A stretch of 64,000 nucleotides of DNA from Harmothoe impar (taxonomy: Eukaryota > Annelida > Polychaeta > Phyllodocida > Polynoidae), in the NCBI GenBank assembly GCA_947462335.1, contig OX381709.1:84258622-84322621 (forward strand). The letters run 5' to 3'. This document shows, piece after piece, positions 1 to 10,964 of the stretch. The stretch's first letter is position 1. The number at the start of each line of letters is the position of its first letter. Made by a program: the position numbers and the translations under genes. Under the pieces are notes generated by a model. It saw nothing but the letters and a program-made list of their open reading frames with translations, did no database searches and was not told the DNA's origin.

Positions 1-238
1 TCCACCCTAATCAGCGTGAGCTCCTTCTCTACTCTTGCTGATCTGCAGTATCGGCCAAAGTAAACGTTTGCTGCGTCTTTGAAAGCGACTGAATAGCAAA
101 ATAACATGATTGAAAATCACTGATTTAGAACTAATCTGCTAATATTACATCTGAAACTTTACCCCTCCCCTGCATGGCTATTAGTCTGGAAGTTTACAAA
201 TTGAACCGCGACTTCAAACAGCCTGCTAATCAACAGTC

Positions 239-660
239 AACCCTTTAAGGGCAGCATAGTGCTTCAGAGCATGATGCCCATTTGTCGCCATGATGCATGA
301 ATGCAGCTCTGGTAAGTAACTCACCAGGGATGCATTCAAGCATTATGCCTATCCTTCAGGATGTATACATCATTCCCAAATAGGATGACTGTGATGCTTG
401 AATACAGCACTGCCTAGCTAACAAAAAAACACATTATTTTACGTCAAAATAATGTTTCAAATTTTACATAACGTTATGTCATACCAAAGAGCCGTAGAAA
501 AACGTTGACATATAACGTTATATAACGTTATAAAATGGTGTATAACGTTATTTGTTTACTGGGTGGCATGTTACTCTCCAGGGCTGCATTCAAGCATCAT
601 GCTATCATTATAACAAAGGGCATGATGCATTAATGCACTATGCGGCCCTTTAAAGGTTAA
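239..660. mobile_element. Family B MITE, interrupted by a family A MITE
   Basis: The left end reads AACCCTTTAAGGGCAGCAT and the right end GCGGCCCTTTAAAGGTTAA, the inverted-repeat ends shared by the whole B family. Inside are the usual half-palindromes: GATGCATGAATGCAGC, then a GTAAGTAACTCACCAGGG hairpin. The second hairpin is broken after CAGCACTG by a complete family A element (413-563) and resumes with TGTTACTCTCCAGGGCTGC. No coding capacity. A non-autonomous DNA element is inferred from structure and copy number. Confidence 0.7.
413..563. mobile_element. Family A MITE (AACGTT-type)
   Basis: Ends are CCTAGCTAAC (one change from CCCAGCTAAC) and TTTGTTTACTGGG. The interior has the family signature TTTTACGTCAAAATAATG, a central AGAGCCGTAGAAAAACG and AACGTT words 10 bp apart. 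Both ends are CCCAG(T/C)(A/T)AAC-like inverted repeats. No ORF. It sits inside a family B copy. Confidence 0.8.
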
Positions 661-767
661 CAGCCAAGAATCATGAAAAGTTGAATGGAAGCAATAACAT
701 TAGGTCGAGACCCGCGCGCCAACAGTGGGTCCTGACGACTCCCTCCCAGCTAATGCCAGCTTGTGGG

Positions 768-1013
768 TTAACACTTTAAGGATGGATGCCGTTAAAAATG
801 AAATTTGTCATCATGATGAACAAAGGCAGCCCTGGCGAGTAACTCGCCAGTGCTGCATTGGTGCATCATGCTGACCCTTTCGGATGGTTTTAATCCCATA
901 GGCTCGGCATGATCCTCGAATGCAGTCCTTGTGAGTTACTCACCAGGGCTGCCACCATGCATCATGATAACCAAGAGCATGATGCATGAATGCAGTATGC
1001 TGTCCTTAAAGGT
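768..1013. mobile_element. Family B MITE
   Basis: Begins TTAACACTTTAAGGATGGAT and ends near TGCTGTCCTTAAAGG. It contains both inner hairpins, GCCCTGGCGAGTAACTCGCC and GTGAGTTACTCACCAGGGC, each flanked by ATGCA-rich arms, and a middle block with GACCC...GGCTCGGCATG. No coding capacity. Confidence 0.7.
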
Positions 1014-1123
1014 GCCTTTTTACAGAGTCGGTGTCTAATGTGATTAAACCTCGTCCAACTGGGCGCCTAAATCTGTCCTTATGACCTTACCAGCTAACAA
1101 AAATACGTTATTATATTCCCTAC

Positions 1124-2010
1124 TTGCCTGTATGCCTGTCTGCCTGTGTGCACATGTGTGCCTGTCTGTCTGTCTGCCTGTGTGCCTGTCTGCTTGTCTG
1201 CCTGTCTGCCTACCTTTCCTTCCTGCCTCCCTCCCACCCACCTACCCCTGCCTCTCCCTGCCTCTCTATGCCCATCCCTACTTGCTTTCTTCTCCCCTGC
1301 CCTGCCCTGCCCTGCCCTGCCCTGCCCTGCCCTCCCTGCCCCTCCCTGCCCCTCCCTGCCCCTCCCTGCCCCTCCCTGCCCCTCCCTGCCCCTCCCTGCC
1401 CCTCCCTGCCACTCCCTCCCACCCCTGCCACTCCCTGACAACCTCCCTCCCTGTCCCCCCCTGCCCCCCCTGCCCCTCTCTGCCCCCCCTGCCCTGCCCT
1501 GCCCTGCCCTGCCCTGCCCTGCCCTGCCCTGCCCTGCCCTGCCCTGCCCTGCCCTGCCCTGCCCTGCCCTGCCCTGCCCTCCCTCCCTCCCGCCCTCCCT
1601 CCCCCTCCCACCCTGCCCCTCCCTGCCCCTCCCTGCCCCTCCTTGCCCCTCCCTGCCCCTCCCTGCCCCTTTCTGCCCCTCCCTGTCCCTCCCTGCCCCT
1701 CCCTGCCCCTCCCTCCCCCTCCCTCCCACCCCTGCTACTCCCTGACAACCTCCCTCCCTGTCCCCTCACCCTCCCTCCCTCCCTCTCTCCCTCCCCCTCA
1801 TCCTCCCTCACTCCCGCCCTCCCTCCCCCCTCTCCCTCCCTCCCCCCTCTCCCTCCCTCCCTCCCTCCCCCCTCACCCTCCCTCCCCCCTCTCCCTCCCT
1901 CCCTCCCTCCCCCCTCACCCTCCCTCCCCCTCTCCCTCCCTCCCCCCTCTCCCTCCCTCCCTCCCTCCCCCTCTCCCTCGCTCCCTCCCCCCTCTTCCTG
2001 CCTCCCCCAT
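1124..2010. repeat. C-rich low-complexity block: TGCCTGTC, CCCTG pentamers, CCCTGCCCCT decamers
   Basis: Starts as TGCCTGTCTGCC-type repeats (1124-1220), then becomes CCCTG pentamers (about 1297-1330 and 1490-1580), CCCTGCCCCT decamers (1330-1410 and 1615-1710) and finally CCCTCC tracts to 2010. Long open frames on both strands here (up to 360 codons) follow from the periodicity and the lack of AT-rich stops. They are all proline, leucine, serine and cysteine, or glycine and arginine, and are not genes. Confidence 0.95.
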
Positions 2011-2266
2011 GACCTGGTGTCTCTCGGGCCGGGACGTGTCGTCATTGGGACTGACGGGCCGGACGGCACCCCTGACCCCCCCGTGCCCCACTACCCCCCC
2101 CCCCCCACACACACACTCAGGACGTATCGATATTCTGTCAGGCCTGTTCCTGCAGCTGATTAAGTACCTGTAGATTTGACAGGTCGGGTCCCCCCAGAGG
2201 TGTATCATAATGTAGATAATATATTTGCTGCTACCCTCTATGCCGGCATATCCAGCTAACAAACAT

Positions 2267-2392
2267 CCCAGTAAACAAAAAACGTTATACAACATTTTAT
2301 AACCTTCCTCTAAGGCTCCTTACTATGGCATAACGTTATATAAAGTTTTTAAACGTTTTTTTGACGTAAAATAACGTTTTTTGTTAGCTGGG
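2267..2392. mobile_element. Family A MITE
   Basis: Ends are CCCAGTAAACAAAAAACG and TTTTTTGTTAGCTGGG, with the family core TAAGGCTCCTTACTATGGCATAACG and TTGACGTAAAATAACG. 126 bp. A second fragment of the end (TCCAGCTAACAAACAT) lies just to the left at about 2251, so two insertions may abut here. Confidence 0.85.
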
Positions 2393-2827
2393 ATACAGGT
2401 TTTTTATTACGTCACATGCCGCCCTTAAAGGGTAGATTTGACAGGCCAAGTCAACCCGGGGTGCATCACATAATATAGAACCTGCACACATGGCTGCTAC
2501 ACCTCCTGCCTCTCAGAACACACATGTATCTTTTTTGGAATACAAGATTCACTATCCTTAACTATGAAGAGAATGTGGCCGTATTCAATGAGCTAAGAAA
2601 AATGTTTCTTTTTTCTTCATTTAATGGCTTCAAATAAAAAAATAAACAGAAAAGCCACCTACATTTGACCAACGGCATGATGCATTACATCGCTAAGGGT
2701 TAACATTAAGCAGTCGCTGCTCAGTGGGGCGCGGCACACCCTTACTGACATATAATGATATCACTTGTTAGCCAATCACACAGATCTAAAGCCAAACCAC
2801 ACTGATTATATTCTGTGATTCGACCCT
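2393..2827. other. Repeat-derived spacer, no gene seen
   Basis: Holds short fragments of family B ends (CCCTTAAAGGG near 2427, GGCATGATGCATTA near 2673) and an AT-rich stretch with TTTTCTTCATTTAATGGCTTCAAATAAA (2610-2640). That stretch recurs near 17150-17175, so it is also a dispersed repeat. No ORF of note and no RNA gene. Confidence 0.5.
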
Positions 2828-3072
2828 TTAAAGCTTGACTGTCATGGTAGAAGCTAGGCCAAAAGCACTTTTAGATATAGTTCAGATTTCATTCACAAGA
2901 GGGCTCTTAAGGGCTGGGAGCTCAGCTCTTACAGGCACAAGATAGGGTAAATATGTTGTAGCTGGACAATGCTCATGGACCCCTGTCCAAACACCGCTGC
3001 CCTCTGGTGGAACTGTTATTTTAGTCCATGTATGGAAAATGTTGAACTTTTTCCCTGACGGCCCAGCTTTAA
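2828..3072. mobile_element. Family C MITE, 245 bp, copy 1
   Basis: Ends TTAAAGCTTGACTGTCA and GACGGCCCAGCTTTAA form imperfect inverted repeats of about 17 bp. The interior AAGAGGGCTCTTAAGGGCTGG and CCCTCTGGTGGAACTG is shared almost base for base with copies at 3365-3609 and 58617-58850. Copies 1 and 2 are exactly the same length. Confidence 0.8.
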
Positions 3073-3222
3073 GAACGGTATAATGCATTAATGCGCATGC
3101 AACATGCTCTTGGTCGTCATGATGCTTGACTGCAGCACTGGCAAGTAACTAGCCAGACCTGCATTCAAGCATCATGCCAACCCTTTCGGTTAATACACTC
3201 CCGAAAGATGTAAAGATCGAAA

Positions 3223-3364
3223 GCCAAACACGATTCATTATATCCTATGATTTAGGACTGTGCTAGGTGATCGTTGATCTCCGCTGCCTGACCGGTAATC
3301 CATTGTACCCTAGATCTAACAGGGCATGTTACCTAAGCCGATGTTGGATAATGGCCATAGCCCC
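3223..3364. repeat. Dispersed repeat with GATCTAACAGGGCATGTTACC
   Basis: This stretch, with ATGATTTAGGACTGTGCT and TGTACCCTAGATCTAACAGG, recurs at about 3785-3830 (part) and 3988-4140. I see no coding content. It is probably the inner part of another short element trapped between family B copies. Ends not resolved. Confidence 0.5.
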
Positions 3365-3609
3365 TTAAAGCTTGACCGTCATGGTTGAAGTGAGGCCAAA
3401 AGCACTTTTGGATATAGTTCAGTTTTCATTCACAAGAGGGCTCTTAAGGGCTGGGAGCTCAGCTCTTACAGGCACAAGATAGGGTGAATATGTTGTATCT
3501 GGACCATGCTCATGGTCCCCTGTCCAAACACTGCTTCCCTCTGGTGGAACTGTTATTTTAGGCCATGTATGGAAAATGCTTAACTTATTCCCTGACGGCC
3601 CAGCTTTAA
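3365..3609. mobile_element. Family C MITE, 245 bp, copy 2
   Basis: Same ends and core as the copy at 2828-3072. The right end TTTAA overlaps the start of a family B sequence, AACCCTTTAAG. This suggests both families use or make TTAA-like targets. Confidence 0.8.
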
Positions 3610-4440
3610 CCCTTTAAGTATGGCATGTCATCAAGGGATATTTGTCGTCATGATGCACCAATGAAGCACCAGTGATACCTCACCAGGACTGCATTCATGC
3701 ATCATGATTTAATATGCAGACCCTAATCCTTTAAGAATAGCATAATGCAATATTACATCATGCCCTAGTTGTCATGGTTAGCCTAGATCTAACGGGGCAT
3801 GTTACCTAAGCTGATGCTGGATGACAGCCTTAACCCTTTAAGGATGTATGTCGCTAAAAGAGGACATTTGTCGTCATGATGCCTGAATGCAGCCCTGGCG
3901 AGTTGCCGGCCAGGGCTGCATTCATGTATCATGATGATGGTATGATGGCATGATGCAATCATGCATTATGCCCCCCCCCTTAAAGGATCTAAAGCCCCAC
4001 ACGAGTGACTGCTTATATACTCCATGATTTAGGACTGTGCTCGGTGATCATTGGTCTGATCAGTAACGTATTGTACCCTAGATCTAACAGGGACATGTTA
4101 CCTGAGCAGCTGCTAGGTGACAACTATGGTCTGTGTGTAGGCTTAACCCTTTAAGGACGGATGTCGCTAAAAGAGGACATGTCATCATGATATATCGATA
4201 CAGGCGAGCAGCTCGCTAGATCTGCATTCATTCCTGCATCATGCCGACCCTTTCAGATTGTCTCAACTCTATTGGGTTGGCATGCATGCATCATAGCAAT
4301 TAAGGGCATAATTCATAATGCATAATTCAGAATTTAACCTTTTAAGAATGGCATAACGCACTAATCAACCATGCCTATGGTCGTCATGATGCGTAAATGC
4401 AGCCCTGGCGAGTAACTCATCAGTGTTGAATTATATTACA
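3605..4440. mobile_element. Chain of three family B MITE copies
   Basis: B-type left ends, TTAACCCTTTAAG followed by a GGCATGTC or GGATGTCGC motif, occur near 3605, 3832 and 4144. Each is followed by TTTGTCGTCATGATGC and a GGCGAG/CTCGCC hairpin, and right ends (CCCTTAAAGG) occur near 3986. The copies are diverged and their joints are approximate. The GATCTAACAGGG repeat is interleaved. Confidence 0.55.
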
Positions 4441-5390
4441 GGGCTGGGCAGCTGTCGCCATGTCGCCAAAAAGTGGCGACACTGCCCTTGAAATTGGCGA
4501 CAAACACTCTCAGATTATCCTCCTGGTCTCAAGCTTTCTAAAACTGAAAGAATTTTGAAAATATTCTAACTAGAACCAAAGTTACAATCCATTTTTCAAT
4601 TGCACCAGAATACACTATTTGACTTCAATGTTGTCTATTCCCATTTCCATACAATTCTTACAGCCCTCCCTACTCTGTCTCCTGACCTTCCTTATCCTAA
4701 TGGTTATAGAAATATATAAATTTTAGAATCCACCTTTTACTTCAGATTTTTCAAAATCTTCCTCAATAAAGTGTCAAAATGCCTCAGAATGCACCATTTT
4801 GAGTCTAGACTTCCAAAAATTTCCTAGGATATTAAATTCTTTCTGCAAAATGTCCCAGTCCCAATGGTAGAGGATATTACACTGCAGCCACTTACTATGA
4901 ATATAAGCTACAGCAGCATCTCAAATGGGGCATGTGCTGTTCCCACATTATAAATCGTGTTTCATGAGTACGGGATCAATAGAGATATGAGCTGCAATTT
5001 ATTTTCTTCAAAAATGCACCATTTCATTTCTAGGGTTCGAGAATCTCCCAGTCCCAATGGTTAGGGTATAGATTCAGATCTAATCTGTGATTTAATGCAT
5101 TCCAAAATACATCAGAATACACCATATCAAGTCTAGACTTCCAAAATGTGTTGTGGGTCATGCCTAACTTCCAAGTCTGACCACAACCCAATACTCCCTG
5201 AGAGCTAAATAGTTTTTGAGATGAAAGCACCTAGTTCAGCATAATCCATGTGCAATCTTTAAGCCCAGCACCAAACATGCAGTCAGCTACGGGTATTTCC
5301 TGTCCCCCCTCCCCCGACAATTCTCGATATATTACTGGCTACAGCAAATCCTGTATTGGCTCCAGGACTTTCAGATATGCCCACCCCTGA
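4441..5390. other. AT-rich spacer, no gene seen
   Basis: Opens with a hairpin-forming stretch, GTCGCCATGTCGCC facing GGCGACACTGCCC (about 4450-4495). The rest is AT-rich and contains near-repeats of CCCAGTCCCAATGGT (4853 and 5046) and of AGTCTAGACTTCCAAAA (4800 and 5120), so it is an old internally duplicated repeat. No ORF over 70 codons is convincing. Confidence 0.5.
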
Positions 5391-6304
5391 TTAAGGTGAG
5401 TCGCTACCTCTTGAATATGGACACACTGCGCAGGTATCTGCACATATAGCTTAAATGTATCAGAATGAGCTAACATTACAGTATCTGATACATATATATG
5501 CTGATTAAGCCATGTTAAAATATTGGGAGATTTCGAGAAAAATTGAGCGTTTTATTGGACTTTGCATAGTTGATATATTTAAAGCTAATGATATTTGCTA
5601 TTTTTATCAAAAGTTAGAACATTGAAACTATTTACCAATAAATCATTATCTAGAATGATATAGATCTCATTAAGTAACTAAGAAAAACCAAGGGTATCAA
5701 TTGTAGCCATTTTCTACCCTGATTCTAGCCATTCTACACTTTATTTTTAGCTTTAAATGTAAGATTTAGACCGATTTTGCTATATATTTTAACTTCATAG
5801 GCCAAAAAACCTAAAAATATGCCTGGGACCCCCTATCAAAATCACTTTCATATGTTAGCAAATGATCTGAACTATTTTCTGAGAAAGTTAAAAAAAATTC
5901 TGTTTATTTGGAATACCATTTTTAGCCAATAACGCTACAAAATGATAGCAATTTATTCCTTTTCTTCCCCAAAACATCATATTTTTACCCAGAATTCAAT
6001 GGCATACAACTGTAAAATTAATTTTGCAGTAGAGTGAAACATATAGCCATTTCACATGTGAAGTTTTAGATCTCTGTGCATAATGGTTGATATTTAAAAA
6101 GATTATTGAAGTTTTCACACTTTTTTCTCATTTTTAGAGAAAATTTTAAATACTTTAATTTTTCAAAATTCTGTATTTAAAAAAGTAGGTCGGGACCCCC
6201 CATTTTTCTTTTCATTTTCTGTTTCTATATGATTCAGACTGTCTTTAGAAAAAAGAATAGAGAAATTCTGTTAACTTTGATCAAAGGGTAGCGACCCACC
6301 TTAA
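5391..6304. mobile_element. TTAA-flanked non-autonomous DNA element, about 906 bp
   Basis: TTAA then GGTGAGTCGCTACC at the left, and GGTAGCGACCCACC then TTAA at the right. The inverted ends match at 13 of 14 positions. TTAA target duplication is known for piggyBac and Kolobok elements. The interior is AT-rich with no ORF, so it is a deletion derivative or a MITE. Which superfamily it belongs to cannot be said from the ends alone. Confidence 0.65.
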
Positions 6305-6306
6305 AT

Positions 6307-6415
6307 CATCAAGCATGATGCTTGAATGCAGCACTGGCGAGTTCCTCGCCAGGGATGCATTCATGCATCATAACGACCAAGGGCATAATGCATTAAGGCA
6401 TCATGCCGCCCTTAA
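6307..6415. mobile_element. Family B MITE fragment
   Basis: Holds AGCATGATGCTTGAATGCAG, a GGCGAGTTCCTCGCC hairpin and GCATCATGCCGCCCTTAA at the right end. The left half of the element is missing, apparently replaced by the TTAA-flanked element on its left. Confidence 0.6.
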
Positions 6416-6419
6416 GTAC

Positions 6420-7770
6420 AGGCAGGTTTAACCAGCTAACCCCTGACTGTATGGACCCCCCGGGGGGCCCACTCTCCAAAATTTTGATACTATGTGTGAA
6501 CACGATTTCAAGGGATAGGGTCCGGCTTTTGGGCCATGGGCACGGACCCGCGAGGGCCCTCGATAAGGGTGGTTTTTAGGTAAATTTGGAGGGAAAGGGG
6601 TATATTTTAAGACCATTTGAGAGTTTACAAGGGGAAATTTTGCCCTTTTTTGCTGTCATGTTTAATGATCACCCATAATATTTTGTATTTTTCCTAAAGT
6701 CAACCGTGATAAGGGTATATTTTTCTTATTCTCCATTGATTGAGATATGATTTCTGGCCAATATTCCATTAAAAGCATACTATTTTGTAGATTTTTCTCC
6801 CGTGATAAGGTTACAAAATTTGAGGTGATGTTCACACATAGTTACTATAGAAAGTATAGGGAGTGCCCCGCCCCCCCCCCCCCCGGGATGGACCCCCTCC
6901 AGCTTCCTGTAACAGCATTATGATGTAAGTATAAGCCCCAGGGCTGACCCACCCTGGGGCAGTGGGAGGGGGGGGGGGAGAGCAGGGCCAGCCAACAGAC
7001 AGCCCTGCCAGCGGTAGTTATGTGAGCAATATATTGACTCAGATCATATGTACACATGATGTGATCATTATGGACCCATTTTGACTGTAGGGACCAACAT
7101 AAATCAACCCCTGTTTAACATAAAAAGGCCATAATATAGCTCAAAGTGGTCGGCCGCACTTGCACCTGCATGGGCAGGGGAGGGACCAAAATAATTTCTA
7201 AATAGATTTGGCCGGGTATAGATAGATTCTTTTAAAAATCCATTTGACCTTGGCCTATGTACTCAGCCAGTAGATTGTCTAGATTCAGGTATGTGACCAA
7301 GCTCCAGCCAAACTACCACTATAAGTAAGGGAGGGGTCAATTCTTAACAACAGGGAGGGGGGGGGGGTGAACTTAGACCAAAGAAATTGGACCTCTCTTG
7401 AGGAGGAGAACCGAAAATGTATCGCACATTTTTTGAAAAAAAAGGTCTGCACTTTATACTATAGTCACCCTTGTAAATATGTATTCAATACATTAACTTT
7501 ACAGCCAAACCACCACCATAATTATATGAGTAAGGGTCTGGTCAATTATTAACAAAAAGGGGGGGGGAGGAATTGGACCCCTCTTGAGGAGAGGAACCAT
7601 AATCATTTCACACCTTTTTAGTCTGCATGTTTTCCTATATTCACTATAGTCACTTTACATGCAGTACGTACACAATACACTTGGGGTCCTGTCACCAGGT
7701 CACGTGACAGTCTCGTGCCGGTCACGTGCCGGTCACGTGGGGTGCGTGCTATACCACATCACTCAGCTAC
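6420..7770. other. Spacer with poly-G/C tracts, no gene seen
   Basis: Contains an inverted pair, CTATGTGTGAACACGATTT (6491) and GATGTTCACACATAG (6827), suggesting a decayed fold-back element. Poly-C and poly-G runs lie at 6870, 6967 and 7355, and two diverged copies of a GGAGGGGTCAATT...TTAACAACAGGG motif near 7327 and 7530. The motif belongs to the family seen intact at 12831-13158. Confidence 0.45.
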
Positions 7771-7918
7771 CCCAGTAAACAAAAAACGTTATACAACATT
7801 TTGTAACGTTATTTAACGTTATATAACGTTTCTCTAAAGGCTCCTCACTATGGCATAACGTAATATACAATTTTAGAACGTTATTTTGACGTAAAATAAC
7901 GTTTTTTTGTTAGCTGGG
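7771..7918. mobile_element. Family A MITE
   Basis: A clean 148-bp copy with ends CCCAGTAAACAAAAAACG and CGTTTTTTTGTTAGCTGGG, a core GGCTCCTCACTATGGCATAACG, and three AACGTT-like sites at 10-bp steps on the left side. Confidence 0.9.
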
Positions 7919-8609
7919 ACTGCCGTTACTCCCCCCCCCCCCCCCCACCGTCATGCAAGCCCCAAGCCCCAGGGGGGGGCACTTGGGGGGAGGGCACTTG
8001 GTATATTTTGTATACTCAGGTGTGCGGCTGGGAAGGGTACTTTTTCACCAAAATCCCCCTCACCAAGGGTCACTTTTCAGAGATTTCAACAAAATCCCCC
8101 TAAAAAGGGTCACATCTTGCCAAAATTCTTCGCAAGAGGGGTCACTTTTGACTATAGTAGTGGCATGTAGATTATTATTATGTTTAGATACTGATATTTG
8201 AATAAATTACTAATTTATTTTATTTCCATATATATATATATAGTGTCTCGAAGAGACTTCTAGCAGTCCCCCCCATGAGCCAATATACATGCATCACTAT
8301 CTCACATAGGCCTCTACTTTGACATAGACACAACCTTGAGTCAATACAACAGACCTTTAGGGAAAATAGTGCTTTATCCATTCTTAGAGTTCTTAAAACA
8401 GGTGTCCATGTAGCAGATGTATCTTTATTGCATCGTGATCATAGTGATATAGCATTCAACCCTTGAATCCAGCAATGTGCATTATTATCCTTTTGTATCC
8501 CATGCAATTTGAACTAATTTACTCAGATTTAAGCACTTTTAGAACAGCAATAATGTGGGCTGTGGTTGTAGAATCTACAGTCAACCACAGAGCTGCCATC
8601 TGGTATGTG
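7919..8609. other. Spacer, no gene seen
   Basis: A poly-C run at 7930 is followed by GGGGTCACTTTT-type repeats at 8050-8150 (three near-copies of AAAATCCCCCT...AAGGGTCAC). Then come a short TA repeat (8229-8242) and unique-looking AT-rich DNA. No credible exon. Confidence 0.45.
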
Positions 8610-8842
8610 TTTGATATACTATGATCTAAACACTACATGTTTACTTCCTAAACACCAATTCTCCATACTTATTAAATACTAAACATCTACACATATTCAA
8701 AATAAGTGTTTAGGTGTTTAGAATAAAAGTGTTTAATTCCTAACCAGAAGGATTCAAAAACACAAACCTAGTAAAATATTTAGACTTTAAACATGTTTAG
8801 ACCTAAGCATGTTTAAAACCTAAGCACCTTTTTTGCAGTGTA
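8610..8842. mobile_element. Likely MITE with repeated TGTTTAGG words, right end CACTGCAAAAA
   Basis: TGTTTAG/CTAAACA words recur about ten times. The right edge, TTTTTTGCAGTGTA, is the reverse of a CACTGCAAAAAA terminal motif common in animal MITEs. A matching left end is not obvious, so the copy is truncated or decayed. Confidence 0.45.
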
Positions 8843-8934
8843 TGTATAAAACGTACATGTAATGATTTAGAGGAAATATATTGAAATTAAGAGTATCTTC
8901 AAAAAAGTCAGATGTTTATTCGAGCTGTACTGAA

Positions 8935-9630
8935 TTGTAATATCCATGTTTAGAATCCATGTTCCAAGCACTGTTATTCTTGATATTGATACAAAAAACA
9001 TCCATAATACCTTTCTGATAATATTTATTTTAGCACCTCAATTCATGTCTAGAAGATAATGCATCATTGACAAAATTGCCTAAATACTACAATATTTATA
9101 ACATTATATTTATATAATAGACACAACTAGAACGACAAGACTTGTATTTTAAATGGATTTACTTTACCATATTTAAATATAATGATCACAGCGTTTCGGC
9201 AGTGCTTGCCTTCATCAGGTGATATTTATAACACCTGTTTAAACTTTCTTGAATCAGCCTCCTGGAGATACTGAAGACAAAAAAACACCAGAAAGACAAA
9301 CAAGGTGCAACATCCATCCCTGTTATATATCTAATACGGCGACGGGTTTTAATCAGCAAATGGGAATAAGACGTCTGAGGAGAGGGGAGGGAGGGGGGTG
9401 TACAGAGGATGATATATGAGTGCTGTTGGACCTGTTTAAAGTGGGGCATCCACCTGTGACGTCACCACTTGTTGTGTACCTGCAGCTGCACGTATTATCG
9501 CTCACACCACGTGCAGCACCGATACACGTCAGCTGCACTCTCCTAGCATGTACCTGGTACTATGTCTCTTCCGTGACATATCGGTGAATAACAGGACTTG
9601 GAACATGGATTCTAAACATGGATATTACAA
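8935..9630 (-). mobile_element. Element with about 40-bp inverted repeats; Penelope-like remnant
   Basis: The left arm TTGTAATATCCATGTTTAG (8935 on) is matched in reverse complement at the right, ending 9630, with near-identity over about 40 bp. On the - strand the region carries an open frame (9449-9186) ending Y-K-Y-H-L-M-K-A-S-T-A-E-T-L, the translation of a hammerhead-like motif commonly left at the end of Penelope-like retroelements. No reverse transcriptase domain remains. That this is a Penelope-derived terminal structure is inference. Confidence 0.5.
9185..9223 (-). ncRNA. Hammerhead-ribozyme-like motif
   Basis: On the - strand CTGATGA is followed by a short hairpin (GGC, 7-base loop, GCC) and GAAA, the conserved core order of hammerhead ribozymes. 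ATCAC before and GTGAT after can pair as stem I. The bases before the 3' stem I strand (CT) do not give the expected U-H cleavage step next to the A-U closing pair. So this may be a decayed or non-cleaving copy, as often seen with the tiny stem III forms in Penelope-like elements. Confidence 0.4.
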
Positions 9631-9960
9631 TACATATTACACCTCGAATATACATTGTACATCTAACTTTTTCAAATTCCCAATTTCAATGTTCTTCAAA
9701 TCATAACATGCACTTTGTTTTTGTGAATCAAATGCCATCAGTTAGTGACATCCACCTTTAAAGGGTTGATACATTAATTAACCTCATGTTAATTGCACGG
9801 CAACACTTTCAATCAATAGCATCAAATTGCGTGCAAATTTCTCGACTCCAGATTTCTAATTTATATCACGATAAATGTACCAGGTGGCCTCCCCCTGGAC
9901 AATGCTCGACTCCTGTTCAGCTTGTAATGAAGATTACCTTCCCCTTAGAAGTTCTGAGTT
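9631..9960. other. Unique-looking spacer
   Basis: AT-rich, with no inverted-repeat ends, RNA gene or exon that I can support. A short open frame at 9786-9971 has no recognisable composition. Confidence 0.4.
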
Positions 9961-9961
9961 T

Positions 9962-10217
9962 AGCCCTTTAAGGATGGCATGTTGCTAAAAGATGACTATT
10001 TGTCGGCATGATACACGGTGTCACCAATGCAGCCCTGATAAGCTACTCGCCAGTGCTGCATTGGTGCATCATGTCGACCCTTTGGCAGTGTCTCAACCCC
10101 ATAGGGTCGGTACAATGCATGAATGCAGCACTGGCGAGTCGCTCACCAGGGCTGCATTCATGCATCATGACGATAAAGGACATGATGCATCAATGCATTA
10201 TGCTGTCCTTAAAGGGT
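9962..10217. mobile_element. Family B MITE, near full length
   Basis: Left end GCCCTTTAAGGATGGCATG and right end TGCTGTCCTTAAAGGGTT. The order is: GCTAAAAGATGAC, CACCAATGCAGCCCTG, hairpin one, TGCATCATGTCGACCC, AACCCCATAGGGTCGG, hairpin two, GGACATGATGCATCAATGC. A good reference copy. Because the inner hairpins are palindromic, both strands give similar short open frames. These are not genes. Confidence 0.75.
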
Positions 10218-10964
10218 TGTTAATTAAATTGGTTGTGAGTAGATTATTTATTGATGGAAACAAATGAATCATTACACATCCAGATGGAATCCCTTTTGTT
10301 ATTTTAGATAAGACTGATGGAGCACTCGACATCTTCCAAAGGCATTTTCCAGAGGCATCTTCAAAAAAACACGATTTAGATCAATGGCAACTGCTATAGG
10401 TTGACGAGTGGCGCAAAGGGGCTTATCAATTTTATCTAAGCTCTACCCCGTTGTTCATATGCAGACAAATACGCAGACAAGTGCCAAGTTCCATTGCTAT
10501 CGTCACTGATGTATTTCACAAGTGGAGGCTGGGGCCTGTGGCTTCGTGAGATATGCCCCAGCCCCCATGAATTACGTTACTCGTTATTTGTGATGTTGTT
10601 TATAAGTATACATAGCTAGGGGAGTCACATAGCTCACTGACTTACATAAGAGAGTCAAATAAGAACTAGGGCTCGCCTAGAGAGGGGACTCATTCTGGAG
10701 TCAACCTGGACTCCCTTTCAGTGCTTTTTATTTCCTCTGTGTATGTATGTATTTTTATATGTATACGTATAGTATGTATGGGGTTCGAGATGGGGAGGGG
10801 TTGATGTTTGAATTCAGCACTAATGTGAAAACCGGCTGTACATGCGTGTACAAATGTATTTATGCAATATATATGGCCTTTAAAGATTTAGTGCAATATA
10901 TATGCAACAAGTATAGATGGGGTTGGTTGGAGAGGGGGTAGATGCGGGGGTATGATGTTTAAAT
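10218..10964. other. Spacer, no gene seen
   Basis: Mixed AT-rich DNA. ATATATATGGCC- and GCAATATATATG-type near-repeats occur at 10860-10900, and GTATGTATGTAT near 10742. No RNA gene or exon supported. Confidence 0.4.

Noticed and set aside
1081..2163. 360-codon open frame and several others of 100-263 codons on both strands
   Set aside because: They arise from CCCTG and CCCTCC repeats that contain no stop words. The predicted peptides are only P, L, S, C or G, R, E repeats.
9992..10267. Frames translating the family B hairpins, e.g. with M-H-E-C-S-T-G-E
   Set aside because: Similar peptides appear at every B copy and on both strands because the hairpins are palindromic. No conserved start or length.
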